A stretch of DNA of 64,000 nucleotides from Chamaesiphon minutus PCC 6605 (lineage in GTDB: Bacteria; Cyanobacteriota; Cyanobacteriia; Cyanobacteriales; Chamaesiphonaceae), in contig NC_019697.1 in assembly GCF_000317145.1 (NCBI RefSeq), positions 3,320,385-3,384,384 of the forward strand. Direction: 5' to 3'. Positions within the stretch are counted from its first letter, which is position 1. Each line of letters begins with the position of its first letter. Below the pieces are notes generated by a model that worked only from the letters and a program-made list of their open reading frames with translations, was not told the origin of the DNA and ran no database searches. Position numbers and translations under genes: made by a program. Positions 43,577 through 53,039 of this stretch are shown here, piece after piece.

Positions 43577-45561
43577 AAGATTTTATAGGTGCCATTATCG
43601 GCAAATGTGTGGGTGATATCTCGTCCGCTAATTGGGTTGAAACCATCGCCGAAGTTCCAAGTGTAGGTTAGTGAGTCGTTAATGCCGGGATCGGTAGCGG
43701 TGGCACTAAATTGAGCAAAGGTGCCTTCGTTAATGCTAGTGGTGGGTGCGGTAACGGTGCCGATGGTGGGAGCGACGTTGTTAACGGTGACGTTGACGGT
43801 TTGGGTGGCAATGCCGCCGTTACTGTCGAGGACTTCAAGTTTGACGGGATAGCTGCCATTATCGCTGAAGGTGTAATCGATTCAGCAAAGCTGACGCTAC
43901 GCGAACGATCGTCCTTCGATTGGTGTAGTTGCACCGTTAATATACCAGCGGTAGGTGAGGCTTGCACTGAGCGAAGTCGAAGTGGGATCGTTACCGATGT
44001 CGGTGGCGGTGGCGGTGAGGGTGGCGATGGTTCCTTCGGTGATGTTGTTGGGGATGGTAATGGTTTGGATGGTGGGTGGGAGGTTGTTGATGGTAAGGTT
44101 GACGGTGGCGAGGTTGGAGACTTGTCCGTCAGAGCCGAAGCCGATGTATTTGAAGCTATCGTTACCGACGTAGGTGGGGGTGGGTTGGTAGGTGATTTTG
44201 CCGTCGGGGGTTTGGGTTAGTGTGCCGTGGGTAGGTTGGGTGAGGATTTGGATCTGAGCGACGTTGGTGTCGTTGGTGGTGGGGTTGAAGGTGAGGGGGG
44301 TGTTTTGATTGGTGGTGAGGGTGTCGTTGTTGGTGACAGGTATAGGTTGGGTGTCGGTGAAGAGTTTTACATCGTCGATGGTGACGGTGCTGGTTCTGGC
44401 ACCGAAGCCGAGGAGGTTGAAGTAGAGAGTTGCGTTGGTTGAGGGGGTGATTTGGGTGAGATCGATCGTGACGATGCTACTGTTGTTGCCCAGAGCGGTG
44501 ATGGTGACTTTATCGCTCTTATGGATGGTGCCGTTGGCTTGGATGTTGAGGAGGGAGTCGGTGTGGTTTAAGCCGATGCTGGTTCCGGCGAGGGGGTCGA
44601 AGGTGTTGGTGTCTATTAGTGCAACTTCAAAGGCATCGTTGGCGGTTTTAGAGGTGTCTCCGGTAACGAGGTGGTTATCTTTGATGGTGAATTGGAGGGT
44701 TTTTGCGCCAGTTGGGATGATGAAGGCTTGGGTGAGTTCGGAGAGTTTTTGGGACTGTTCGGTGAGGGTGGCGGTGCCGTTGATGATGTTGGTGGCACCT
44801 GCGGTGTTCCAGGTGGTGGGGGTGGTGAAGTCGCCGTTGGTGATGCCGATAAGTGCGCCTGCGGTGAGGTGGGCGGGGTTGACTGTGCCGACACCCGACA
44901 CCCGACCCCCTACACCCACATTAATGGCATTAAGAATAGCTAGATCTAGGGTCGAAGGAAGTTTGCGAACGCCAGGTTTGAGGCTGGTGTTCATGAGGTC
45001 GTAGGGGTAGAGGGTGCTGTCGAGGTGGGAGCCGTCTGGGGTGAGGGTGGCAGTGAAGGTGTTGGTGGTGAAGATGCCGTTGTTGATGTGTTTGTCGAAT
45101 TCGCTGTAGCCGTTGATGATGCCGAGGGTGTGACCCATTTCGTGGAGGATGGCGGTGAGGAGGTCGTATTTACCGGAAGCTGGGCTGTCGGGGGTGGCTT
45201 GGAAGTAGGTATCTATTCCGGTGAATTCGCTATTGTCCCCTGGTGTTGTGTCTATGAACCAGCCGACTCCGTTGGCATCGTTGTCGAAGCTGATGGTGGC
45301 TTTGTTGGGACGACCGAGTTGGTCGTAGCCTGTGATGCTGGCTTCGGCTAGTTGTCCGGTGGGGAGGTTGGTGATATCGAAGGTGAGGTTGATGGGGGTG
45401 GTGGGATTTAGAAGGTTATTCCAGATGGTAACTGCGGTAGACTCGACATTAGTTAATTCAGAGGTGTTCAGATGGTTTGGAAGATTACTGCTGAGGAATT
45501 GTTGGCTCGGTATGCTGCTGGAGAACGTAACTTTGCTGGGGTCGATTTGGGAGGAAGTCAT
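43573..45561 (-). pseudogene. Decayed secreted metalloprotease with PKD/cadherin-like domains
   Basis: The frame contains a zinc-protease motif HEMGHTLGIINGYSEFDKH, preceded by a matrixin-like region (ASITGYDQLGRPNKATISFD), then Ig/PKD-like domains (PTHGTLTQTPDGKITYQPTP; LTYTWNFGDGFNP). Two in-frame stops, TAG at 43897-43899 and TGA at 43882-43884, lie in a short inserted repeat-like piece; the same frame then continues through a PKD domain until REP copy A cuts it short in NGTYKIL. The 5' end has no signal peptide: upstream of about 45470 the frame is antisense to a pentapeptide gene. ATG 45561 is the nearest start. I read it as a remnant truncated at both ends. Confidence 0.75.
44889..44916 (+). 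repeat. STRR array inside the metalloprotease reading frame
   Basis: Four 7-mers, CGACACC x2, CGACCCC and CTACACC, in the minus-strand coding sequence, where they encode GVGGRVSGVG. Four units add 28 bp, so the array must have arisen with a compensating change or be ancestral. Confidence 0.6.
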
Positions 45562-45999
45562 TCCAAAAATATTCGTCCCATACTGAGTAACGTTGACTTG
45601 AGAGAGATCGATCTCTGCGGAGCTAACTTGGAAATGATTGATTTTTGTCTCTCCGATTTGTCTGGTGCTAGATTGTTCGGAGCTTGTTTGTCCTATTCCT
45701 ATTTGATTAAAACTAATTTCACTGGGGCTGATTTGCGTTATGCCACTATTGATTGGTCTAATGGAAGAGAGGTTAACTTCACCAATGCCAATATGCAAGG
45801 GATTGATTTGACTACTTCCAACTTTTCTAAAAGTATTTGGTATAGTAATAATCTGAAATCTGCTATCTTGATTCGCACCAACTTGATTGATGCTCAAGGT
45901 TGGCGTAGTGGTAGTGGAGATGCCTATAATGCTCTTCTCTGGGAAACTATTCATCCCAATGGAGATACTACTGAAGGCCCCGAAAGAAGTGAATGGTGA
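45472..45999 (+). CDS. Pentapeptide repeat protein
   Basis: 175 residues beginning MVWKITAEELLARYAAGERN, the typical lead-in of cyanobacterial pentapeptide proteins, then about 20 pentapeptides of the A(D/N)LXX type (DLREIDLCGANL, NFTGADLRYATI), and the characteristic end LLWETIHPNG. The fold is a right-handed beta-helix; function unknown. A long minus-strand frame is open across the whole gene, but its translation there is low-complexity and lacks any domain, so the plus strand is taken as coding. Confidence 0.82.
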   Translation: MVWKITAEELLARYAAGERNFAGVDLGGSHSKNIRPILSNVDLREIDLCGANLEMIDFCLSDLSGARLFGACLSYSYLIKTNFTGADLRYATIDWSNGREVNFTNANMQGIDLTTSNFSKSIWYSNNLKSAILIRTNLIDAQGWRSGSGDAYNALLWETIHPNGDTTEGPERSEW

Positions 46000-46070
46000 T
46001 TGGCTGGCTGAATCATCGATCGAAGCCAAGAGTGATGCGGTAATTCTCCCTTTATTTTTTAGCTAGTAGA

Positions 46071-46362
46071 CGTAGGGTGGGCAGTGCCCACAGCACATAT
46101 AGAGCCGTAGCCAAAAGAACTTAAACTATTTTATCGATCGCAATCGTTTCACTAATCGATCGATATTAAACACCCGAATATTTATATTGTTAAATTGAAA
46201 ATAGTATTGGTGGGCAGTGCCCACAGCACATGTAGAGCCGTAGCCAAAAGAATTTAAACTGATTCTATCGAACAATCTCTTCACCAATCGATCGATATTA
46301 AGTGTCCAAATATTTATATTATTAAATTGAGAATGGTGTTGGTGGGCACTGCCCACCCTACG
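46071..46362. repeat. REP-family element, copy B (two units in tandem)
   Basis: It starts CGTAGGGTGGGCAGTGCCCAC (46071) and ends with the complementary palindrome (GTGGGCACTGCCCACCCTACG, to 46362). A third palindrome TGGGCAGTGCCCA at 46211-46223 divides it into two related units, each with AGAGCCGTAGCCAAAAGAA and CAATCGATCGATATTAA. It lies directly downstream of the RAYT gene. Confidence 0.87.
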
Positions 46363-46427
46363 TAATTTGGATCTGCTTTTTACTTACACGATATCAATCG
46401 TTATTATTAATTTACAAATATTTATTG

Positions 46428-47003
46428 CTATTCTCCCATTTCTAAATTCATTAAGCTCGTTACTACTGGGGTGAAACTATTACTCCTACACTGACAACCC
46501 CAATTGCGATCGTATTCACCCCGCCTTACCCCGCGATGAAAACTCGAATATGGCCAATCATGAACGCATTGTACTAACCCATGCTTGACTGGGTTGAAAT
46601 GTAAATAATTTAAATGCTTGCGAAGATCGAACTCATCGCGGATCGTATGCTCGTAAAATCTTCTTTGCCAGACATTACTTTCTCGATGCTTTTTACGTGA
46701 TTCACACACATCATCAGGTAAATTATTTGCGCCGCGTAACGCACGAGTAAATAACACTTTCATCCGTCCGACTCGATAAGAATAGTCGGGATCGTCAGGT
46801 GGTAAAGTCCACAAAAAATGAATATGTTCGGGGAGAATGACGGCAGCATCGATATTAAATGGCTTTTCTGCCATCATTACCGTACAAGCTTGTCGCAACA
46901 TCTCAATATTTTCTGGTACTAAAAATAACTTATACCGCTGATAAGTGATGAGAGTCAGAAAAACACTACTTCCAGGAATATGAGCGCGACGGTATTCTGG
47001 CAC
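46428..47003 (-). CDS. REP-associated tyrosine transposase (RAYT)
   Basis: A 191-residue Y1 transposase of the IS200/IS605-related RAYT group. The HUH-like motif is EHIHFLW (about residues 59-65) and the catalytic Tyr is in the HTIRDEFDLRKHLNYLHFNPVKHG region (about 120-143). N-terminal PEYRRAHIPGSSVFLTLITYQR is typical of RAYTs. The gene is bracketed by REP-palindrome elements B and C, as in a REPtron, which supports a role in spreading or maintaining these repeats. It appears intact. Confidence 0.9.
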   Translation of the reverse strand: MPEYRRAHIPGSSVFLTLITYQRYKLFLVPENIEMLRQACTVMMAEKPFNIDAAVILPEHIHFLWTLPPDDPDYSYRVGRMKVLFTRALRGANNLPDDVCESRKKHRESNVWQRRFYEHTIRDEFDLRKHLNYLHFNPVKHGLVQCVHDWPYSSFHRGVRRGEYDRNWGCQCRSNSFTPVVTSLMNLEMGE

Positions 47004-47043
47004 AGCTAAAATTGAAAATAACTATATAATTACTAAATAAAAA

Positions 47044-47225
47044 CGTAGGGTGGGCATTGCCCACAGACCATTTAGAGGCTCAGCAAAAAGAATTCAACCT
47101 ATTTGATTCGATTTTCTCCGGTAAGCTACGCGATCGATCTGTTTAAAAATTGAGTGGTATTAAGTACAACAAATAGTTGGCTTGTTAAATCGAGAATGGT
47201 GTTGGTGGGCAGTGCCCACCCTACG
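47044..47225. repeat. REP-family element, copy C
   Basis: 182 bp from CGTAGGGTGGGCATTGCCCAC (47044) to the complementary GTGGGCAGTGCCCACCCTACG (ends 47225). The interior resembles copy B and also carries CTCCGGTAAGCTACGCGATCG, a piece of the other interspersed repeat. It lies upstream of the RAYT gene. Confidence 0.87.
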
Positions 47226-47248
47226 CGATCTACTATCTGAGATCGAAT

Positions 47249-48433
47249 TTACTCGTAACGAATACCAGCATCTGCTAGGCGTTGAATTGCTTCGCCCAAT
47301 CTATCTAGATCGGCAATTAAACTAATGCGGACATATCCTTCGCCACCAATTCCAAACGCATTTCCTGGCGTGAAAACAACGCCCGTTTTTTGCATTACCA
47401 TCAGCGCAAAGTCGGTAGAATTCCAACCGACGGCGCAGGGAATCCACAGATACATCGTGGCTTTAGTGGGTTTAATTTTCCAGCCCAATTTAGCCAAACC
47501 TTGAATCATAAAGTCGCGGCGTTCGCGATAACGATTTTGGACTTCGGTGACGTATTCGTCGGGCAATTCCAGAGCTGTTTGAGCGGCGGTTTGGAGGGCG
47601 GCAAAAATACCGTAGTCGAGGTTGGTTTTGAGGGTGCGGAGTCCTTGAATAATTTGGCTGTTGCCGACGACAAAACCGACGCGCCAGCCCGCCATATTAT
47701 AGGTTTTGGAGAGGGTATGGAACTCGACGCCGATTTCTTTGGCACCGGGAATTTCTAGCAGGCTGGTGGGCTTGTAGCCGTCAAAGGCGAGTTCGGCGTA
47801 GCAGAGATCGTGAACTAACAGAATTTTGTATTCGCGGGCGAAGGCGACGACATCTTCAAAGAAGGCGCGCGAGGCGGTGGCTCCGGTGGGGTTGCTGGGA
47901 TAGTTGAAAAAGAGAATTTTGGCTTTGCGGGCAACATCTTCGGGAATGTCGTTGAGATCGATTTCCCAGTCATTTTCGGCTTTGAGGATGACGTTATGGA
48001 TCTTAGCACCCGCGATCGCTGGCCCCCGAAAGTGGACTGGATAGGCGGGACTGGGTACCAATACGGTATCGCCAGGATTGATATAGGCGAGGGCGAGATG
48101 TCCTAAGCCTTCTTTGGAGCCGAGTAGGGGTAGAGCTTCGCTATTGGGATCGAGGGTGACGCCATAGCGACGATAGTACCATTTGGAGATCGCGCTCCGA
48201 AAGTTGGCGGTGCCTTCAAATGGTGGATAACCGTGGTTGGTGGCTTCATCGAGAGCAGCTTTAGCCGCAGCAATTACGGGTGCGGGTGCGGCACCGTCTG
48301 GATTGCCCATGCCCAAGTCGATTAAATCGACACCCTGAGCGCGGGCGTTGGCTTTGAGTTCGTCCAACCGAGCAAATACGTATTGAGGCAAGGATTGGAG
48401 GCGTTCGGCAGGGCTAATCCAGTCTAAGGTCAT
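47249..48433 (-). CDS. LL-diaminopimelate aminotransferase-like PLP enzyme
   Basis: A 394-residue fold-type I aminotransferase. The PLP-binding Lys is in HTLSKTYNMAGWRVGF (about 235-250); GSKEGLGHLALAYINPGD, NYPSNPTGATA and the C-terminal GVVFTPGNAFG also fit class I/II aminotransferases. Cyanobacterial sequences of this type are annotated as LL-DAP or aspartate aminotransferase; lysine/cell-wall precursor synthesis is possible but substrate specificity cannot be fixed. It is divergent from the exported protein gene at 48702. Confidence 0.85.
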   Translation of the reverse strand: MTLDWISPAERLQSLPQYVFARLDELKANARAQGVDLIDLGMGNPDGAAPAPVIAAAKAALDEATNHGYPPFEGTANFRSAISKWYYRRYGVTLDPNSEALPLLGSKEGLGHLALAYINPGDTVLVPSPAYPVHFRGPAIAGAKIHNVILKAENDWEIDLNDIPEDVARKAKILFFNYPSNPTGATASRAFFEDVVAFAREYKILLVHDLCYAELAFDGYKPTSLLEIPGAKEIGVEFHTLSKTYNMAGWRVGFVVGNSQIIQGLRTLKTNLDYGIFAALQTAAQTALELPDEYVTEVQNRYRERRDFMIQGLAKLGWKIKPTKATMYLWIPCAVGWNSTDFALMVMQKTGVVFTPGNAFGIGGEGYVRISLIADLDRLGEAIQRLADAGIRYE

Positions 48434-48701
48434 TGTCTATAATTTAGCGGCAGGTCTCGATGGGCAGCACGAGTGGCAAAACAGGATCGTAGCGAGGTGC
48501 GTATCTCTAGAATATCAGGTTAGATGCTATTCCTGTAATTAGATCCTCTGGGTAAAATACTCTCAGATCGAGTAAAAAACTTACCATAACCGATTCTAAG
48601 CTTGCTAAGATCGCATCTGGTATGAGTTAAGTCTGCAACTTTATTGCCATTGGCTCGTCCTACATCTATATATTCTACTTACCGTTCGATCGAACATTAC
48701 T

Positions 48702-49223
48702 ATGTCCAAGTTCTCGACCTTTACTCTAAGTATCGTAGGCACGCTCGCAATTGCGTTTTTGACCGCACAATTACCTTTGCAGGCTAGATTGCGAACTCCG
48801 AAAATTTGTGTCGATCGACAACCAATAACTAAGCGAGTAGCTTTAACTTTAACAGCAGATAAAGAAGTAATTACAGACAATATTATCACTTATCAACCAA
48901 TATCGGGTAAAGCATCTGTTAAGCCTGGAGATATTATTAGATATACGGTAGTTGCCAAAAATAACAGTCATTGTCCGCTCAAAAATTTGATCTTAAAACA
49001 ACCAATTCCTATGGGAACTAATTATCTCAAAAATTCGGCTACGGCGGTCGCAGGTGCTCAATTATTATTTAGTATCGATGGCGGCAGAACGTTTGTTCCT
49101 AAACCAAAAATTGACGGTCGGCCAGCACCAGCAAGTGCTTATAATTATCTACGCTGGAAGTTTAGGCGACCCGTCCCGACTAATGCACAAATCACAACTA
49201 GCTATAAGCTGCAAGTAAAATAG
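48702..49223 (+). CDS. Exported protein with a DUF11-like domain
   Basis: 173 residues. A signal peptide (residues 1-28, FLTAQLPLQA) is followed by a beta-sandwich of the DUF11 type: VKPGDIIRYTVVAKNNSHCPLKNLILKQPIPMGTNYLKNSAT, then a Gly-Asp-rich strand region. DUF11 domains occur in surface or secreted proteins. Function unknown. It ends 24 nt from the convergent CPBP gene. Confidence 0.75.
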   Translation: MSKFSTFTLSIVGTLAIAFLTAQLPLQARLRTPKICVDRQPITKRVALTLTADKEVITDNIITYQPISGKASVKPGDIIRYTVVAKNNSHCPLKNLILKQPIPMGTNYLKNSATAVAGAQLLFSIDGGRTFVPKPKIDGRPAPASAYNYLRWKFRRPVPTNAQITTSYKLQVK

Positions 49224-49247
49224 ACAGAATCATATCTCGATCGGGCT

Positions 49248-50846
49248 TTAATTGCCGCTGCCAAGAATATACAGACTAACTAAAGTGCTGCTATTCCAAA
49301 GACTATGTAGTAACATTGGTGCCAGTAAACTGCGGGTGCGAACGTAAACGATGCCCAAGATAATCCCCAGCGATGTTAAGGGCAGAATTTCGGATAAGCT
49401 CAGATGGGCGACGCCAAACAACAAACCACTCAAACAAATCGCGCCCCATGTGGGCATGTAGCGAGTCAAAGAGGGCAGTAGAAATCCTCGAAACAAGAAT
49501 TCTTCAAACAGTGGTGCTGCCACCGCCGCAGTAGCGAAAAATAGCCATAAGGCGATCGAATCTCGGCCCTGGAGGACTATTTGCAAGATGGGATTGCTAC
49601 CGCCTTGTCCGTGCCAAATTTTATCGTTAAGAAGGGAGACGATCACGACAATTGGCGTTGCCACTAAGTAGCCGCCAATCCCCCACAGCAACCAATGCGA
49701 TTTCCAGTTAAACTCAAACCAATCGGCTGGTAAAGGTAGATAAGATTTAATCGATAAATACAATATTCCTAATGCTAAAATAGCCATCAGTACATAACTG
49801 GCAAATACATACAGTCCTTGTTGACGGGTAGTTAAGGTCGCTGGATCGATCAGCGCACCAAATAGCGTCGGTAAGACGAACTGTCCGACAAAAAAGAAGC
49901 CAACCATAAATACTTGCAAAACTGTCTCCCAATTCCACGGAGCCGACCACGGAGTATCGAGTTTTTCGAGTAAGATCTCGGAAGCAGATCGTTCGCCACG
50001 TTGCTGAAATAATCCGATCGCAAATCTCACTGTAAAAAAGACAATTAAACCCACGCCACTGAGGCCGATAAAGATCCGAGGAATCGTAATTAAAGCAAGA
50101 TTAATTACTGCATTTTTAGCTTTAATTTCTGCTGCAAGATTGAGTTGGGCTAGTTTCTGACGATCGCCTAGATCTGTATATAATTTTTCGAGGACTCGAT
50201 CGCGAAACCAGCCATCAAAATTGGTCGTGACTTCAGCTTCGAGCTGTGGTGCGGTATTGAGATCGATACTCGACGGTTGTTCCCAGATTGCAATTAAGGA
50301 TGCGGCGACATGTTTGGATGTCGCAGATTGTGAGTGAGAACCAACTTTTTGCCAAGTCTGAAGTGCCTCTGCCGATTGCGCTCTAGCTGCTTGAAGAATG
50401 CCAATTCGTAGATCGATTTTGTCGATTTCTAACTTTGCTGCGGCGATCGTTTTGTTAGTTAGATCGATTTCTAATTGCTGCGATTTACGATTGACATCTG
50501 TTGCCGAATTTGCTAAATCTGCTAAACTAGCATTGAGCTTGTCGATCGCCTGAACATCACTTTTGCGGGCAGTTTGATACTGTTGAGTCGCCGATTTCAG
50601 AAAATCTGTACCGACGATCGACTTTTGTAAGGCTCCCAAGGCATCTGCTTCATCTGTCGGTTTCCACTCCGATGCGACTAAGACGATATTGGTTTGATAT
50701 AGCTCGAATTTACCTTGAATTTGAGGTCGATCTAGGGTGTCGAACAGTGAGAAGATCGGCTTGATTAGTACTAATGCAGTTAGTACAATTAGCAAAATGC
50801 GGCGCAGAGATGAAAAAGATGATAGCTCTTGGCGATCGAGACTCAT
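49248..50846 (-). CDS. CPBP family intramembrane metalloprotease
   Basis: A 532-residue membrane protein. The C-terminal CPBP (CAAX protease/Abi) domain has EEFLFRGFLLPSL, GLLFGVAHLSLSEILPL and the final LLAPMLLHSLWN with its His. The N-terminal third is an anchored, helical domain (one TM at about 10-30, then coiled coil to about 220), an architecture common in cyanobacterial members. Family enzymes cleave prenylated peptides or process membrane proteins; the target is unknown. Confidence 0.87.
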   Translation of the reverse strand: MSLDRQELSSFSSLRRILLIVLTALVLIKPIFSLFDTLDRPQIQGKFELYQTNIVLVASEWKPTDEADALGALQKSIVGTDFLKSATQQYQTARKSDVQAIDKLNASLADLANSATDVNRKSQQLEIDLTNKTIAAAKLEIDKIDLRIGILQAARAQSAEALQTWQKVGSHSQSATSKHVAASLIAIWEQPSSIDLNTAPQLEAEVTTNFDGWFRDRVLEKLYTDLGDRQKLAQLNLAAEIKAKNAVINLALITIPRIFIGLSGVGLIVFFTVRFAIGLFQQRGERSASEILLEKLDTPWSAPWNWETVLQVFMVGFFFVGQFVLPTLFGALIDPATLTTRQQGLYVFASYVLMAILALGILYLSIKSYLPLPADWFEFNWKSHWLLWGIGGYLVATPIVVIVSLLNDKIWHGQGGSNPILQIVLQGRDSIALWLFFATAAVAAPLFEEFLFRGFLLPSLTRYMPTWGAICLSGLLFGVAHLSLSEILPLTSLGIILGIVYVRTRSLLAPMLLHSLWNSSTLVSLYILGSGN

Positions 50847-50886
50847 TAAAAATTCTAACTAAAAGTTACAACCAGATCCTTATTAT

Positions 50887-51066
50887 ATGCCTTTAACTCA
50901 GAAGTTTGCTTATCTTTTTAGCATTACTCTCGGTCTGAGTCTATTAATCTATTTGTTGCGCGGTTTGGGGATCGTAACTTTTTTACCAGGCTGGATTTTG
51001 CTCGTCTTGGTCGTCCTCGCAATTTCATCTTTTTTTATGTACAGTATCTCCATCACTAAATGTTAG
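50887..51066 (+). CDS. Conserved 59-residue membrane protein
   Basis: MPLTQKFAYLFSITLGLSLL, then IYLLRGLGIVTFLPGWILLV and a second hydrophobic segment to the end. It has two membrane helices and no soluble domain. I recall similar small proteins as conserved in cyanobacteria, with no assigned function. It lies 40 nt from the divergent CPBP protease gene. Confidence 0.6.
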   Translation: MPLTQKFAYLFSITLGLSLLIYLLRGLGIVTFLPGWILLVLVVLAISSFFMYSISITKC

Positions 51067-51356
51067 ATTGAGTAATCGATCGTCTCATATCTTGCATGAG
51101 ATCCAAAATCCTTATTGAAGTGGAGGAAAGGGAAAGAGGAAAGAAACATACTCCTCATCTGTCCTTTGTCCAGCAAATCGAGGGAACCGTATTTTGTAAA
51201 TTTACATCGATAAAATTTCTAGGGCTATTGATGTTAGCCCCAGGTGTATATCAACGATTATTTATCGATTTAACAATCTTCTTTGGCGCGAGATCGTAAG
51301 CGATTTAAACGGGAAAGCAGATCTTCGGGTACCCAGATAAAGGTACCCCTAAACCA

Positions 51357-51677
51357 TTACTTAGGTTTGACATTGGTAGCGGGAGCTGTTTTTGTGCGGC
51401 GCAGTTCTTGAAGTTGACGAGCGCGAAAATCTTGAGTTGCCGAGTTGAGTTGCTCCCGTTGCTCGCTCTCAAAATTAGGATTATTCTTGCTATTGAGCTG
51501 CGCTTGATTGATCAGATTGAGCAATCCAGAAGTATCGCCACCAGAAGCTCTGCTAAATGGGTCGCGATTGTCGCCACCACCATTAAAAGTATTGTTAAAT
51601 TGAGCTGAGGCGATCGTTGGAATTAAAGACAGCGACAATCCTAATAGCAAACAGGCTGGTGTGAGGAATATTTTCAT
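51357..51677 (-). CDS. Small exported protein, Asn/Gln-rich
   Basis: 106 residues. The signal peptide is MKIFLTPACLLLGLSLSLIP to SAQ (residues 1-26), though ACLLLG may hint at alternative processing. The mature part is hydrophilic (NNTFNGGGDNRDPFSRA), helical near QAQLNSKNNPNFESEQREQL, and ends with a basic tail. Similar short proteins occur in many cyanobacteria; function unknown. Confidence 0.6.
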   Translation of the reverse strand: MKIFLTPACLLLGLSLSLIPTIASAQFNNTFNGGGDNRDPFSRASGGDTSGLLNLINQAQLNSKNNPNFESEQREQLNSATQDFRARQLQELRRTKTAPATNVKPK

Positions 51678-51837
51678 GATTAAGAAAGAAAGTAGAATGG
51701 ATAGCGAAGGTAGAAGTGCGTTTTTACGATCGGGATTTTTAACCCTGTTTCTCGATCGATCGAAAATTGTAACTGAGTATTTAGTTGCGAATAACCTACA
51801 AACTACGATGCATTAAGATTGTAAAAAGTTCCTCAGA

Positions 51838-52731
51838 CTAGGCTAAACGTCGTTTTAACAGCGGTTGAATTGCTGTTAGGGTCAAAGCTGCAAAACCGAG
51901 CAGAATCGCTAGGGAAGTGCCAAAAGAAACCGTTCCCCAAGGTGCTTGGAGGACGATACTACTCAGATCCCATTGCGAGTGATTGTAGAGATAGCGAATG
52001 GGTTCGATCGCATAGGTGAGCGGATTGAGCGAGGCGATCGTTTGCAACCATCCCGGCATAAATGATAAGGGTGCGAGTGCGGTACTGGCAAACAGCAGGG
52101 GCAGGTTGACGACAAAAATCACCGCAATCAGTTCGATATGTCCGGGTAAGGCAAAGGTTAAACCCAAGCTCAGAGCTGTTACGCCTAATACTAGTAACAA
52201 GATAATCAGAGCGATAACTCCCAAGCCAGCCAGACTCGGTAAACCCGCACCCATCAGCGCATTGACGCCAATAATTGCGGCAGTTTGAATGAAACTCAGT
52301 GCGACGATATAAATCGCCGAAGCAGCCACGATCGAGTAACGCGAAGCCAGCGGCGCGACGAGTAGCCGATTGAGAAAGCCAAACTCGCGATCGAACATTA
52401 CTGGTAACCCTGCATTTAATGCACCGACAAAGGCAGTAAATACGATCAATCCCGCACCTAAAAATTGGCCGTAACTCAGATCGTTACCCATCATCCCCTG
52501 GGGCGCATTTTGAAATAACGCACCAAAGAGTACTAACCACATCAATGGCTGCACTACTCCAGCCACTAATGTCGAAGGACGCCGCTGAAGCTGGATAAAG
52601 AGTCTTTTTGTCAGCGCGAGGGTTTCCTGGATAAAGTCAGCAAAACCATTTGATGGTAATTGCTGTTGAGAGCGCAGGCGATCGCTCGGTTGTAAATTAA
52701 TAGATTTGGAAGTGTCAATTGTGCCGCTCAT
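51838..52731 (-). CDS. ABC-2 type exporter permease (DrrB-like)
   Basis: 297 residues with six hydrophobic segments and the ABC2 membrane signature (FDREFGFLNRLLVAPLASRYSIV, then LNPLTYAIEPIRYLYN). It is the permease partner of the ATPase encoded at 53040-54062, with the small suffix protein between them. The substrate of such cyanobacterial DrrAB-like systems is unknown; lipids or pigments are possible. Confidence 0.9.
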   Translation of the reverse strand: MSGTIDTSKSINLQPSDRLRSQQQLPSNGFADFIQETLALTKRLFIQLQRRPSTLVAGVVQPLMWLVLFGALFQNAPQGMMGNDLSYGQFLGAGLIVFTAFVGALNAGLPVMFDREFGFLNRLLVAPLASRYSIVAASAIYIVALSFIQTAAIIGVNALMGAGLPSLAGLGVIALIILLLVLGVTALSLGLTFALPGHIELIAVIFVVNLPLLFASTALAPLSFMPGWLQTIASLNPLTYAIEPIRYLYNHSQWDLSSIVLQAPWGTVSFGTSLAILLGFAALTLTAIQPLLKRRLA

Positions 52732-52770
52732 GGGAAGGTAATGGTGAATGAAAACTTATCGGTTATTTAC

Positions 52771-53031
52771 CTATTTGCTGTTGGTGATTCGTTGCCACCA
52801 GTAATAGGGGTTTAACTTGCGACGGTAACGCAGGGCGAGTTGTTTACCTGTTAGCAGTATGCCCAACCCGAAGCTAACTTCGCTAACGATCGGTAGACTG
52901 GCTGTAAGTGTAGCTTTTTGGGCGAGATCGCTGCGGGTAAAAAGGGGGACGGCTAATACGATTGCCCACAGCAGGCAAGAGATGATGATTAGCAATAATC
53001 CCAATTGAGACTTGACTTTTACCCGCACCAA
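52771..53031 (-). CDS. Transporter suffix domain protein
   Basis: 86 residues, two membrane helices (GLLLIIISCLLWAIVLAVPL and IVSEVSFGLGILLTG) and a basic end RRKLNPYYWWQRIT. Proteins of this shape are encoded beside or fused to transporters in cyanobacteria. Located 8 nt after the ATPase gene and 39 nt before the permease gene, it is likely a third component of the exporter. Confidence 0.8.
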   Translation of the reverse strand: MVRVKVKSQLGLLLIIISCLLWAIVLAVPLFTRSDLAQKATLTASLPIVSEVSFGLGILLTGKQLALRYRRKLNPYYWWQRITNSK

Positions 53032-53039
53032 TTTGGCAT

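Noticed and set aside
43711-45004. Plus-strand frames opposite the metalloprotease gene
   Set aside because: Gly/Val-rich translations are the antisense of Thr/Asn-rich Ig-like domains; no start signals or domains.
51096-51299. 67-residue plus-strand frame
   Set aside because: No conserved features and no ribosome binding site; follows the real 59-codon gene at 50887.
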